Below are positions 15,960 through 24,706 of a DNA stretch of 64,000 nt, one piece after another. Below the pieces are notes generated by a model, which saw only the letters and a program-made list of their open reading frames with translations, was not told where the DNA came from and ran no database searches. Numbering within the stretch: the stretch's first letter is position 1; each line of letters starts with the position of its first letter. A program made the translations under genes and the position numbers. The stretch is from Streptomyces sp. CB02261 (GTDB lineage Bacteria; Actinomycetota; Actinomycetes; Streptomycetales; Streptomycetaceae). Location: the NCBI RefSeq assembly GCF_001905665.1, contig NZ_LIVX01000012.1, forward strand, positions 206,936-270,935, in the 5' to 3' direction.

Positions 15960-17426
15960 TCATCCCTCCCGCGCGGCGAACGCCGCCGTCGGTGTCGTGT
16001 CCCAGGTCGTCGCAGACCCGAGGCTCGCGTCTCCGGGGCTCGTGCCCCCGGCGGCCGGGGCCGCCCCGAGCAGCCGCCCGTCGTACGCACCGAACGTCCC
16101 TGACGCGGCGTCCCACACGGTCCGCCCGGCCCGCAGCGTGCGCTCCACCCGGCCGGTGAACGTCCAGCCCTCGTAAGCCGACCAGCCGCACTTGCTCTCC
16201 ACATCGTGCGCCGAGAGCATCCACGGCGTGTCCGGCGCGAAGACCACCAGATCGGCGTCGGCGCCCGGCGCGATCCGCCCCTTGCCCGGCAGCCGGAACA
16301 ACTCGGCAGGCAGCTGCGACAGGTGCCGAACCAGTCGGGTCACCGCCACGTCCGGATCCTCGTCGGGACGGCGACGGCGCATCCCCGTCCACACGGCGAC
16401 GGCCAGCTCCTGCACCCCGGGCAGGCCCGGCGGCGAGTCGGCGACCGAGCGGGTCTTGTCCTCGACGGTGTGCGGCGCGTGGTCGCTGCCCAGCGTCGCG
16501 GCCTGCCCCTCGACCAACGCCCGCCACAGCCGGTCCTGATCCAGCTGGCTGCGGATCGAGGGCGAAAGCCGGGTACGCGCTCCCAGCCTGCGGGTGTCCT
16601 GGTCCGTGAACGACAGGTGGTGGCCGGTGACCTCGAAGGTCACCGGGTATCCGGCGGCCCGCGCCGCGCACACCAGGTCGGCCTCCTCGGCGCTCGACAG
16701 ATGCAGGATGTGCGCTGCGGTGCCGTACCGCCGGGCCAGTTCGATGACCTTGGCGACGGCGACGATGCCGCCGGTGCGCGGGCGGCACCGCTCGTACTCC
16801 AGATAGCTGCCCGGCTCCCCCCACCAGGCGTCGAGCAGCGCGAACAGGCTGTCGTCCTCGGCGTGCAGGACCAGCTGGACCCCGCCCTCGGCCGCCGCGG
16901 CGAACGCACGCTCAAGCACCACCGGGTCGCGCACCACCGTCGGAGCCGTGTGGTGACCGGCCATGAACACCTTTGCGCTCGTCGCCACCGCCGGATCGAG
17001 CTCCGCCAGCAGCTCCGGTCTGGCCGGGTCGAGCCCGATGTGGAAACGCAGGTCCACCAGCGAACGGCCCGCCACCAGCCGGGCCTTCTCGGCCACCGCA
17101 GCCGGGTCGAGCGTCGGCGGCACTGTGTTCGGCATGTCCATCACGGTAGTGACACCGCCGCGCACCGCCGCCCGGCTGCCGTGCTCCCAGTCCTCTTTGT
17201 ACGTCAGGCCCGGCGTACGGAAGTGCACATGCGAGTCGATGAGGCCAGGCAGCACGTAGTGGTCGCCCGCGTCGATCCGTTCGACGTGCGCCGGGGTGGT
17301 GTCGGCGCCGGTCACGGCGGTGATCCGCCCGCCGGCGATCAGCACGTGGCCCGCGCGCACTCCGTCCGGCGTCACGAGCCTGCGACCACTGACCACGAGG
17401 TCGGGCACCACGCTCAGCCCGTCCAT
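15960..17426 (-). CDS. Dihydroorotase/allantoinase-type cyclic amidohydrolase
   Basis: 488 residues. All metal ligands of the amidohydrolase superfamily type I centre are visible: H66 and H68 in DSHVHFRTPG, carboxylated K152 in SAKVFMAGH, H188 in VLHAED, H242 in ILHLSS and D315 in GSDHAPH. These enzymes open or close cyclic ureides and imides (dihydroorotate, allantoin, hydantoin). Inside a biosynthetic operon it is unlikely to be the pyrimidine-pathway enzyme; it could close or open a ureido or imide ring of the product. The ATG at 17426 lies inside the acyl-CoA dehydrogenase gene (13-base overlap). The C-terminal 35 residues are Gly/Ser/Ala-rich. Confidence 0.85.
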   Translation of the reverse strand: MDGLSVVPDLVVSGRRLVTPDGVRAGHVLIAGGRITAVTGADTTPAHVERIDAGDHYVLPGLIDSHVHFRTPGLTYKEDWEHGSRAAVRGGVTTVMDMPNTVPPTLDPAAVAEKARLVAGRSLVDLRFHIGLDPARPELLAELDPAVATSAKVFMAGHHTAPTVVRDPVVLERAFAAAAEGGVQLVLHAEDDSLFALLDAWWGEPGSYLEYERCRPRTGGIVAVAKVIELARRYGTAAHILHLSSAEEADLVCAARAAGYPVTFEVTGHHLSFTDQDTRRLGARTRLSPSIRSQLDQDRLWRALVEGQAATLGSDHAPHTVEDKTRSVADSPPGLPGVQELAVAVWTGMRRRRPDEDPDVAVTRLVRHLSQLPAELFRLPGKGRIAPGADADLVVFAPDTPWMLSAHDVESKCGWSAYEGWTFTGRVERTLRAGRTVWDAASGTFGAYDGRLLGAAPAAGGTSPGDASLGSATTWDTTPTAAFAAREG

Positions 17427-18529
17427 GACGCCGCCACCAGGTCCCGGCACAGGTCGTTGGTCGGACCCATGAACGCGATGCCCCGCGCGTCGGCCAGGAG
17501 CCGCACGATCCGCGCGCCGTCGCGGTAACCGGCCGAGCCGAGCATCCGCGCCACGTCGAGGCAAATCTCCTCGGCCGCCACGCTCGCGTGCAGCTTGCTG
17601 TGCAGCGTCGTCAGCCCCGGAGCGGCCGAGGTCCGCGCCCCCGCCCGGTCCACCACGGCCCGCGCCGCCTCGAGCCGGGTCGACAGATCCACCAGCCGGT
17701 GCCGCACGGTCGGCAGCGCGAGCAGCCCGTGGTGATCCGCGTGCTGTACAGCCAAGTCGAACGCGCCCTGGGCGATGCCCACCGACACCGCGCCCAGGCT
17801 CGCGCCCGATTCCCGCACCCCGGCGATCACCGAGGAGGCCCCTCCGACCGGCCCCAGCCGGTCGGCGTCCGCGACCACACAGCCGTCCAGCGCGACCAGA
17901 CCGGTCGCCGAACCGCGCATCCCGGCGAGCCCGAAACCGAGTTCCGGGACCACACCCGGGGCGTCCGCCCCGACCAGGAAGAAGGTCTGCCCGTCCGCCC
18001 CGTAACCCGCCATCGACGCCGATGGCGCCGGCGGCGTCTCGGCGGCCGTCCGCACCAGCACCAGATAGATGTCGGCGACGCCGGCACCGGTCGCGAACGC
18101 CTTGGAGCCGTCCAGCCGCCACCGGCCGTCAGAGAGCCGCGTCCCGGTGCTCGACAGGTTCCGCTTCGCCGCCCCCGCACCCGTCTCGCTCCATGCCGAG
18201 GCCGCCAGTACGCTGCCGTCGGCAAGCCCCGGCAACCAGCGCTCCTGCTGCTCCTCGGTGCCCCACTCGGCGATCCTGGCACTCACGGCGAAATGCTGGA
18301 ACGCGACGATCGCCACCGATGGATTGACGGCGGCGATCTCCGCGACGACCTGGTTGACCGCCATCGCGTCCCCGCCTGCACCGCCGTGCCGGGCCGGCAC
18401 CGCCATGCCGAGCAGACCGCTCGCGCGCAGCTGGGCCAGCACCTGACGGTCCGGCTCACCTGCCGGATCGGTCGTGTCGGCGGATTCGGACAACCGGGCG
18501 CGCAGCTCGGTCGTCAACAGCGGTCTCAT
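17414..18529 (-). CDS. Acyl-CoA dehydrogenase family flavoprotein
   Basis: 371 residues with the ordered parts of acyl-CoA dehydrogenases: an N-terminal helical domain (LLGMAVPARHGGAGGD), a middle beta domain (ASAWSETGAGAAKRNLS and GFGLAGMRGSATG) and a C-terminal helical domain ending ARMLGSAGYRDGARIVRLLADARG. It would use FAD to desaturate, or in the related monooxygenase branch to hydroxylate, a substrate. The catalytic base is not clear, so a hydroxylase-like role (DszC/FADH2-dependent type) using the neighbouring flavin reductase is possible. Start ATG 18529 overlaps the PrpF-like stop (ATGA). Confidence 0.8.
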   Translation of the reverse strand: MRPLLTTELRARLSESADTTDPAGEPDRQVLAQLRASGLLGMAVPARHGGAGGDAMAVNQVVAEIAAVNPSVAIVAFQHFAVSARIAEWGTEEQQERWLPGLADGSVLAASAWSETGAGAAKRNLSSTGTRLSDGRWRLDGSKAFATGAGVADIYLVLVRTAAETPPAPSASMAGYGADGQTFFLVGADAPGVVPELGFGLAGMRGSATGLVALDGCVVADADRLGPVGGASSVIAGVRESGASLGAVSVGIAQGAFDLAVQHADHHGLLALPTVRHRLVDLSTRLEAARAVVDRAGARTSAAPGLTTLHSKLHASVAAEEICLDVARMLGSAGYRDGARIVRLLADARGIAFMGPTNDLCRDLVAASWTG

Positions 18530-19587
18530 GCCGCCCCCGACAACGCCAGGCATTGGGCAACCTCCTCGAATTGCAGATGGCTCAGGGGTGTCAGGACGAA
18601 CGAACCCTGGAAGGTGACGTTCTTGCGTGCGACGGTCGCCCACAGCAGGGCGCCCTCACCGCCGGCCGCGCCTCGCGCCGCTGTGACCGCTGTGACAGCC
18701 GTCCGGCCGCCCGTCGTCGCGATCTCCAGCAGTCCGGTGTCGGCCCCGTTCTCGCGGGCGATCCGCCACGGAACGGTGCCCGGGATCCGTACCGCCGTTC
18801 CCAGGCACACCACCCCGGTCAGCGCGATCGACGGATGCCAGCCCGGCACCGTCACGGCTCGGGCCGCGATTCCGCCGTCCGCGGCGGGCAGCACCGCCGC
18901 GATCTTCGGGAAGGCCCCGTCGGCCGGCCAGCCCAGCCGACCAGCCGCGGCCGCCCGCAACGCTTCCAGCCGGCCGAGGAGTTCGTCGCCCGCGCCGAAC
19001 AGCGCCGCCTGGTCGGGCACCCCGAGCTCGCGGGCGTCCACGAAGGCGTACGCGTTGGCGCTCGCGACCAGCGACACCTCGGCCCGGTCGGCCCCCGCCA
19101 CCAGCGGCGTACGGGGCGCCCCGGCGGGCAGCAGCTCACCGAACGGCACCGGCGCCGACTGCACGAAGGTGACCGTGAACGCGGCCCCGTCCCGTTCCAC
19201 CCGGTCGACCTCGCACACCACGCTGTCGCCGTTGTTGAGCACCTGGACCCGGATCCGCGCCCCCGGCACCAGCCGAGGCAGCATCCCCGAACGGGCCGCG
19301 GCCACCACCGCCGACAGGATCGAATGACCGCACGAACCCCGCAGGTCGAACCGGTCGGGGGCGCCGGGCAGCGCCTGCACAAACCGGTAGTCCAAATCGA
19401 ACATCGGGTGCGCGGACGGCTCCACCAGCGCGATCTTCAACACATGCGCGCCGCCCGCCGACACCAGGTAGCGGCGGGCCTCGGCGAGGTGCGCTAGAAG
19501 CGCCCCGTCGTCCCGCGGGAGCCGTCCGGCGTCCAGCACGAAGGTGGGGCAGGGACTGCCCGCCGCGTACGCGAGATGGCCGATCAC
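18526..19587 (-). CDS. PrpF-family isomerase (diaminopimelate epimerase fold)
   Basis: 353 residues. The segment RGSCGHSILSAVV (C86) and the later TGVVCLGTAVRIPGTVP match the two halves of the PrpF family, known for 2-methylaconitate isomerase and 4-oxalomesaconate tautomerase. These proteins share the diaminopimelate epimerase fold and shift a proton at a carbon next to a carboxylate. The second catalytic cysteine of true DapF (ACGTG) is not seen, which favours isomerase over epimerase. The GTG start overlaps the asparagine synthetase stop (GTGA). Its substrate is probably an unsaturated or activated carboxylate from the upstream aldolase and oxidation steps; this is inferred. Confidence 0.75.
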   Translation of the reverse strand: MIGHLAYAAGSPCPTFVLDAGRLPRDDGALLAHLAEARRYLVSAGGAHVLKIALVEPSAHPMFDLDYRFVQALPGAPDRFDLRGSCGHSILSAVVAAARSGMLPRLVPGARIRVQVLNNGDSVVCEVDRVERDGAAFTVTFVQSAPVPFGELLPAGAPRTPLVAGADRAEVSLVASANAYAFVDARELGVPDQAALFGAGDELLGRLEALRAAAAGRLGWPADGAFPKIAAVLPAADGGIAARAVTVPGWHPSIALTGVVCLGTAVRIPGTVPWRIARENGADTGLLEIATTGGRTAVTAVTAARGAAGGEGALLWATVARKNVTFQGSFVLTPLSHLQFEEVAQCLALSGAA

Positions 19588-21425
19588 GCCGCCACCGCCA
19601 GCGTCCGCGATCCGTCCGGCACCACCGGCGCGATCCCGGGGAGGGCCACCGGGCGACGGAACTGCTCGTGCCACACCTCGTAGGCGAGCAGTGCCCAAAG
19701 CGCGAGCGCGACGCCGTCGTCCGGCCGCTCCGCCTGCGCCGCGAAGAGACCCTCGACCGCCGTGCCGTCCAACTGGCCCCGCTTCGCGAGCCGGTCCACG
19801 GCCAGTAGGTCCCGGGAGTGCTCCCACAGCGTGGTGCCCGGCCGCAGCATCGCCGTCACCGGCAGCGTGAACGGCTGCTTCGGGCGGCCGAGGACCCGCT
19901 CCGGCAGCAACCCCGCCGCCGCCGCGTACAACGTCCGCTTGACCTGCTTGCCCTGGATCCGCTGATGGTCCGAGAGCGCCCGACCAAGCGCGACCACCGA
20001 CCGCTGGCAGAACGGCACCCGCGCCTCCACCGACGAGGCCATGCTCAAGTGGTCGACCCGACGCAGGTGGTAAGCGGGCAGCCGCTGCTCCAGCTCGAAC
20101 CGGGTGATCCGGTCCAGGACCGTGCCCGGGCCGTGGAGCAACTCGGCCAGGACACCAGCGGGCAGCGCCGGATCGGCCGCGACATGGGCCCGGTAGTCGG
20201 CGGTGTACAGGCGCGCCCGCAGCGCGGCCGGGGCGGCGGACAGCGCGTCCAGATACCCCGCGGACCACTCCTCGCACGAAGCGGACCGCTCGGCCGCCAC
20301 CCGCATCCGCTCGTATCCTCCGAACACCTCGTCGGCGGCATCACCGGTCAGCGCCACCGTGAAGCCGGCCTCGCGCACGGCCCGGAACAGCGCATACGTG
20401 CTCAGCGCGATCGGGTCGGCGTTCGGCTGGCCCAGATGCCACACCGTGTCCTGGAGGAGTGCGGGGAAGTCCGCCGGATCGATCTCCACCTGGTGGTGTG
20501 TCGCCCCGGCCCGCTCAGCGACCTCCCGCGCGAAGTGCCGCTCGTCAAACGGCCACGCCCCCCGGTAGGCGATGTTGAAGGTGTCCACCGGGCCCTGCTC
20601 GGCGGCGAGCGCCGTCACCAGGCTCGAGTCCAGACCGCCGGAGGTGATCAGGGCCACCGGCACGTCCGCGACGAGCAGCCGGCCCACCTCCGCGCGCAGT
20701 GTCCTGCGCACCCGCCGTGCCGCGGTGAAGCCGTCCGGCACCGGCCCCTCGGCCACGTCGGCGGGCCGCCGCCGCACCCGCGGGGTGCCGCCCAGTTCGC
20801 ACACCCAGGTGGTGCCCGGCTGAAGGACGTCCACGTCCTCGTACACGGTCCGCGTCCCGAACGGCGTCCTGGTCGTCAGGTACGCATCGAGCGCCGACTC
20901 CCGCACACGGGCGCCGGTCCCGCCGAAGCCCAGCAGCGCGGGCAGTTCGGAGGAGAAGCGCAAGGAACGTTCCGCCGCGTCCCAGCGCAGGTACAGCGGC
21001 TTCATCCCGATGTGGTCGGTGGCGAGCAGCAGCCGCGGCACCGGGCCGCGCTCGTCGACCAGCGCCAGCGCGTACATGCCGTCAAGGTGGTCGGTGAACC
21101 CCGCGCCGTACTCCAGGTACAGCGCGGGCAGCACCGAGCCGTCACAACGGTCAGGGAAGTCGTGGCCGCGCGCCACCAGGCGGGCACGCAGCTCCTCGTG
21201 GTTGTAGATCTCGCCGTTGAACACGACCCGCACCCGGCCGCCCTGGCCGTACGGTTGCTCCCCGCCGTCCAGGTCGACGACGGCAAGCCGGTTGCTGCCG
21301 AGGCCCCAGCCGGGAGCCCGCGCGGTCCGGGTGGCGTCCGGGCCCCCGTGCCGCTGGAGGGCGGCGACGGCGCGCATCTCGTGAGGCGTCGCCGCCGCGT
21401 TGAAGTAACCGAAGATCCGACACAT
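19584..21425 (-). CDS. Class II asparagine synthetase-like amidotransferase
   Basis: 613 residues. The N-terminal glutaminase domain starts with the nucleophile C2 (MCRIFGYF) and has FNGEIYNHEEL near 70. The synthetase domain has the ATP pyrophosphatase loop ITSGGLDSSLV near residue 266. Length and both active sites are intact, so it should hydrolyse glutamine and amidate an adenylated carboxylate. Homologues in clusters convert carboxylates to amides or, as beta-lactam synthetase relatives, close rings; the kept glutaminase cysteine points to amidation. It lies 31 bases below the second cysteine synthase homologue and is coupled to the isomerase. Confidence 0.88.
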   Translation of the reverse strand: MCRIFGYFNAAATPHEMRAVAALQRHGGPDATRTARAPGWGLGSNRLAVVDLDGGEQPYGQGGRVRVVFNGEIYNHEELRARLVARGHDFPDRCDGSVLPALYLEYGAGFTDHLDGMYALALVDERGPVPRLLLATDHIGMKPLYLRWDAAERSLRFSSELPALLGFGGTGARVRESALDAYLTTRTPFGTRTVYEDVDVLQPGTTWVCELGGTPRVRRRPADVAEGPVPDGFTAARRVRRTLRAEVGRLLVADVPVALITSGGLDSSLVTALAAEQGPVDTFNIAYRGAWPFDERHFAREVAERAGATHHQVEIDPADFPALLQDTVWHLGQPNADPIALSTYALFRAVREAGFTVALTGDAADEVFGGYERMRVAAERSASCEEWSAGYLDALSAAPAALRARLYTADYRAHVAADPALPAGVLAELLHGPGTVLDRITRFELEQRLPAYHLRRVDHLSMASSVEARVPFCQRSVVALGRALSDHQRIQGKQVKRTLYAAAAGLLPERVLGRPKQPFTLPVTAMLRPGTTLWEHSRDLLAVDRLAKRGQLDGTAVEGLFAAQAERPDDGVALALWALLAYEVWHEQFRRPVALPGIAPVVPDGSRTLAVAA

Positions 21426-21456
21426 GTCTGCCTGTCTTTCGTGAGGAGACGACGGA

Positions 21457-22392
21457 TCAGCGGGCCGTCGACAGGTAGCGCTCCCCGCTGTCGGGGAAGA
21501 CGGTGACGACCGTCGCGCCCGCCCAGCGGGAGCGGGCGGTCACGGTACGGGCGGCCCAGGCGGCGGCCCCGGAGGAGAAACCGACGGGAACGCCGGTGGC
21601 GCGGGTGATCTGCCGGGTGGTCGCCGCGGCCGCCTCGTCGGTGACCGCGACGACCTCGTCCACCAGGGACAGGTCGGTGATCTCGGAGACGTATCCGGCG
21701 CCGATGCCGGGAATGCCGTGCGGACCGGCCTCGCCGCCGGACAGCACGGCGCTGCGGGCCGGTTCGACGGCCACCACATGCAGCGCGGTGCGCTCCTTCA
21801 GATAGCGGGCGGTGCCGGTGAGGGTGCCGCCGGTGCCGACCCCGCACACCAGCACGTCGATCCGGTCGCCGAGGGCCTGCCAGATCTCCGGTCCGGTGGT
21901 CGCGTAGTGCGCCGCCGGATTGGCCGGGTTGCGGTCCTGGTGCGGCACCCACGAGCCGGGCACGGTCCGCTGCAGCTCCTCGGCGTACGCCCAGGCGGCC
22001 ATCAGCCCGTCCCCGGCCGGCACGAGGTGCACCTCGGCGCCCAACTCGCGCAGGATCAGGCGGCGCTCCTCGGTGGCGTTGTCGGGCATCACGATGACAC
22101 AGCGGTGGCCGCGCCGGGCGCACAGCGCGGCCAGCGAGATGCCGGTGCTGCCCGACGAGCACTCGATGACGGTGCCGCCGGTCGGCGGCAGCAGCCCGGC
22201 CTCCTCCGCCGCCCGCATCATGAACAGCGCGGCCCGGTCCTTCACACTGGACAGAGGGTTGGCCGTCTCCAGTTTGGCCAACAGCCGCACCGACGCGCCG
22301 AGTCCGGGCAGCGGCACGTCGAGCAGCGGCGTCCGCCCGACCAGGTCGTCCACCGACCTGGCCGGTGTCCGCGTGCTGAGTTCTGTCGTCAC
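21457..22392 (-). CDS. Cysteine synthase-like PLP enzyme (beta-substituted alanine synthase 2)
   Basis: 311 residues of the CysK family with PLP lysine K51 in NPLSSVKDRAAL, GVGTGGTLTG and PDSGERYLS. The substrate-binding loop reads ECSSGSTGISLA where CysK has xTSGNTGIxLA, so the conserved Thr and Asn become Ser. This loop binds the amino acid carboxylate, and the change suggests a different substrate or nucleophile from the paralogue at 2468. The GTG at 22392 is preceded by GAGAGGGG. It lies 26 bases below the aldolase gene. Possible products are 2,3-diaminopropionate or a heteroaryl-alanine; none is proven. Confidence 0.83.
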   Translation of the reverse strand: MTTELSTRTPARSVDDLVGRTPLLDVPLPGLGASVRLLAKLETANPLSSVKDRAALFMMRAAEEAGLLPPTGGTVIECSSGSTGISLAALCARRGHRCVIVMPDNATEERRLILRELGAEVHLVPAGDGLMAAWAYAEELQRTVPGSWVPHQDRNPANPAAHYATTGPEIWQALGDRIDVLVCGVGTGGTLTGTARYLKERTALHVVAVEPARSAVLSGGEAGPHGIPGIGAGYVSEITDLSLVDEVVAVTDEAAAATTRQITRATGVPVGFSSGAAAWAARTVTARSRWAGATVVTVFPDSGERYLSTAR

Positions 22393-22418
22393 GGTTTCCC
22401 CTCTCCGGTCCCGCGCGG

Positions 22419-23252
22419 TCAGACCGTGCCGAGGCCGCGGGCCGCGGCCAGATGCGTGGCGGCGGCCTGCTGAAGGTGGGTGATGTCGCTGGAGACGGTG
22501 GCGAAGGTGAACCCCTCGGCGAGCCGCTTCGCGGCGTTCTCGCCGTCCAGAACGTGGATGCCGCAGGCGATGCCGTTGCGCCGGGCCGCGTCCGTGATCC
22601 GCACCAGCGCCGCCTCCAACGCGTCCGCCGCCGCCGGGTCGCCGAAGAAGCGCGCGCCGAGCGCCGCCGACAGGTCGGCGGGACCGACGTACACCGCGTC
22701 CAGGCCCTCGGTGGCGCAGATGACTTCCAAGTCGTCCAGCGCGGCCGCCGTCTCGATCATCACGATGCAGGCGACCTGCTCGTCGATTCCGGCCGGCACA
22801 GAGCCGAGCCGCACCTCGGCCCGGACCGGACCGCCCAGGCTGCGGGTTCCCACTGGATGGTGCCGGCAGGCCCGGACCACGGTCCTGGTCTGCTCGGCGC
22901 TCTCCACCATGGGGACGATCACGGCACGCGCCCCGGTGTCCAGGGCGACGCCGATTGCGACCGGGTCGGGCGACGGCACCCGGATCACCCCGGCAGACCT
23001 GCCACGGGCGTCGACCGCCAGCATCGCCGACTGCCAGCCGGGCTGGTGCAGCACACCGTGCTGACCGTCGACGCCGATGTAGTCGTAGCCGAGACCGGCG
23101 ATCCGCTCGGTCCCGGCAGGGTTGTCCAGGGCGATCCAGTAGCCGACCAGCGGCTCCCGGCGGCGCAGCCGCGCAGCGAACTCCTCGGGCCCGGGCGCGG
23201 ACACGGGCGCGTCGCCGGGCCCGGCGGGTGCGGTCGCGAGCACGGTGCTCAC
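22419..23252 (-). CDS. HpcH/HpaI-type class II aldolase
   Basis: 277 residues with the family pattern: GYDYIGVDGQHGVL (as in DxEH), VPMVESAEQTRTVVRACR, MIETAAALDDLEVI (metal-binding Glu) and YVGPADLSAALG. These metal-dependent aldolases cleave or form 4-hydroxy-2-keto acids using pyruvate or a related enolate. The start overlaps the dioxygenase stop (ATGA), and the coding strand continues into the second PLP enzyme. Together with the ThDP enzyme, isomerase and tautomerase it suggests a small keto acid or dicarboxylate building block. Confidence 0.86.
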   Translation of the reverse strand: MSTVLATAPAGPGDAPVSAPGPEEFAARLRRREPLVGYWIALDNPAGTERIAGLGYDYIGVDGQHGVLHQPGWQSAMLAVDARGRSAGVIRVPSPDPVAIGVALDTGARAVIVPMVESAEQTRTVVRACRHHPVGTRSLGGPVRAEVRLGSVPAGIDEQVACIVMIETAAALDDLEVICATEGLDAVYVGPADLSAALGARFFGDPAAADALEAALVRITDAARRNGIACGIHVLDGENAAKRLAEGFTFATVSSDITHLQQAAATHLAAARGLGTV

Positions 23253-24109
23253 TCGCCCTCCCGCAGGGCGTAGCTGCGCTTGCCGTCGAGACCGACCGGC
23301 ACGTCACCGTCGATGGACACCCGGTGCAGCACCCGCGGGTGACGGTCGTAGTCGTTGACCGCGTAGTGCTGGGTGCTGCGGTTGTCGAAGATCAGCACGT
23401 CGCCGGGGCGCCAGGACCACCGCGCGGTGTTCTCCGGGCGCCGCACGTACGACTGCAGCACGTCGATGATCGGCCGCGACTCGCGAGGGGTCATCCCGAC
23501 CAGCCACTGCGCGAAACCGCCGAGGAACAGGCTCGGTTCACCGGACTCCGGATGCACCCGCACCACCGGGTGCGCGCTCTCGAACCGGCGGGCCAAGAAC
23601 GCCTCCCTGACCCTCTCACCGCGCTCGGTGCCGAGCCGCGGCTGCTCCGCGTGATTGGTGTGCACGGCCCACAGGCCGTCCGCTATCGCGCGCAGCTCCG
23701 CCGGCAGGTCCCGGTACCCGGCGGCCGCGTTCGCGACCATCGTGTCCCCGCCGTAGGGCGGCAGCACCACGCTGCGCAGGCTCGTGCCCAGCGACGGGGC
23801 AGTGGTGAAGCTGACGTCGGTGTGCCAGTGGTCGGCACGCTGGTCCTCCCCGTCGACCGGGATCACCTGAGGGGTGCCGTCGATTGTCCGCATCATCGGG
23901 TGCGGGGCGGTGAGCGGGCCGAACCTCGCTGCAAAGTCGAGCTGGTGGGCGTCGGTCATGTCCTGGTCACGGAAGAACAGGACCTTGTGCTCCAGGAACG
24001 CGTCGTGGATCTGCCGGAAGACGGCGTCCGACAGCTCGGTGGAGAGGTCGACGCCCATCACCTCCGCGCCGATCCGGCCGCCGATCCTGCGTAGGTCGAA
24101 GAGGGACAC
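23249..24109 (-). CDS. TauD/TfdA-type Fe(II)/2-oxoglutarate dioxygenase
   Basis: 286 residues. The facial triad is visible: HWHTDVSF gives HxD (H96, D98), and the distal His is in RSTQHYAVND; the following Arg in HRVSI binds 2-oxoglutarate. The length is normal for TauD. A GTG at 24109 is preferred because GGAAGGA lies six bases upstream; the ATG at 24115, which adds two residues, would sit right next to that site. It is the first gene of block C. It probably hydroxylates or desaturates an amino acid or acid intermediate. Confidence 0.85.
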   Translation of the reverse strand: MSLFDLRRIGGRIGAEVMGVDLSTELSDAVFRQIHDAFLEHKVLFFRDQDMTDAHQLDFAARFGPLTAPHPMMRTIDGTPQVIPVDGEDQRADHWHTDVSFTTAPSLGTSLRSVVLPPYGGDTMVANAAAGYRDLPAELRAIADGLWAVHTNHAEQPRLGTERGERVREAFLARRFESAHPVVRVHPESGEPSLFLGGFAQWLVGMTPRESRPIIDVLQSYVRRPENTARWSWRPGDVLIFDNRSTQHYAVNDYDRHPRVLHRVSIDGDVPVGLDGKRSYALREGE

Positions 24110-24499
24110 CAGCATTCCTTCCGAACGGGTCGGGAGCCCAGTGCTCCCGTGACGGGCGGGGCCGCGCGGGCACCGGGCGCGACAGGCCGTCCCGTCACGG
24201 GAGAACACCCGGCGGCGGTCGGACGGGACCGGCCGGGGCAGGACGGCGCTGATCACACCACGGCTGGAAATCGACGGCAAGACATCCTGGAATTGGACCG
24301 CGACTTCACCAACTCGATGTCTTCGACCACGGAAAAATGGCCCGGGAAAATCCACGACTTGTTCAAGTCGTTCCGCTTGTCCGGCCGCCGCTTGCCGACC
24401 CGCCGGCGACGGGAGATTCTCGAGCCGCCGCGCCTGTGCTCGCACCCTGGAAACGTATTCCGCGCTCTTTGCCTTCTTCTGCAGAAAAGGACCGCTGAC
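24110..24499. promoter_or_regulatory. Divergent control region between blocks C and D with paired inverted repeats
   Basis: 390 bases without a supported gene. Two near-palindromic 13-mers, ctcccgtgacggg (24144-24156) and cccgtcacgggag (24191-24203), are exact reverse complements of each other, 34 bases apart. Each arm is itself almost self-complementary around its centre, as expected for operator sites. They sit just upstream of the dioxygenase start, so they could be repressor sites or form a leader hairpin. The right part (24290-24480) is less GC-rich and probably holds the block D promoter. Confidence 0.5.
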
Positions 24500-24706
24500 A
24501 TGCCGGTGATCACCGTCAACTGGTGGCAGGGCAACGACCGAGAGAGCCGCAGAGACCTGGTGGCCGGCATCACCGATGTCTTCACCCGGATCTCCGGATG
24601 CCCCGACGAAGCCGTCACCGTGATCATCCGGGACGTGGCCCCCGATCACTGGGGCAAGGGCGGCCAACTTGCCGACGAGATCCGCCCGCCGCGGAGCCTG
24701 CGATGA
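24500..24706 (+). CDS. 4-oxalocrotonate tautomerase-family protein
   Basis: 68 residues starting MPVITVNWWQGND. After Met removal the protein begins with Pro, the catalytic base of the family, and the later VTVIIRDVAPDHWGKGG matches the usual core end. Such enzymes tautomerise or hydrate small unsaturated keto acids. It opens block D and its TGA overlaps the transporter ATG. Confidence 0.85.
   Translation: MPVITVNWWQGNDRESRRDLVAGITDVFTRISGCPDEAVTVIIRDVAPDHWGKGGQLADEIRPPRSLR

Noticed and set aside
1221..24109. D-cycloserine-type cluster
   Set aside because: CysE, CysK, an epimerase-fold protein and ATP-grasp ligases recall dcsD, dcsE, dcsC and dcsG, but there is no arginase homologue (DcsB) and no DcsA-type protein, and many extra genes are present. 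The isomerase reads as PrpF rather than DapF.
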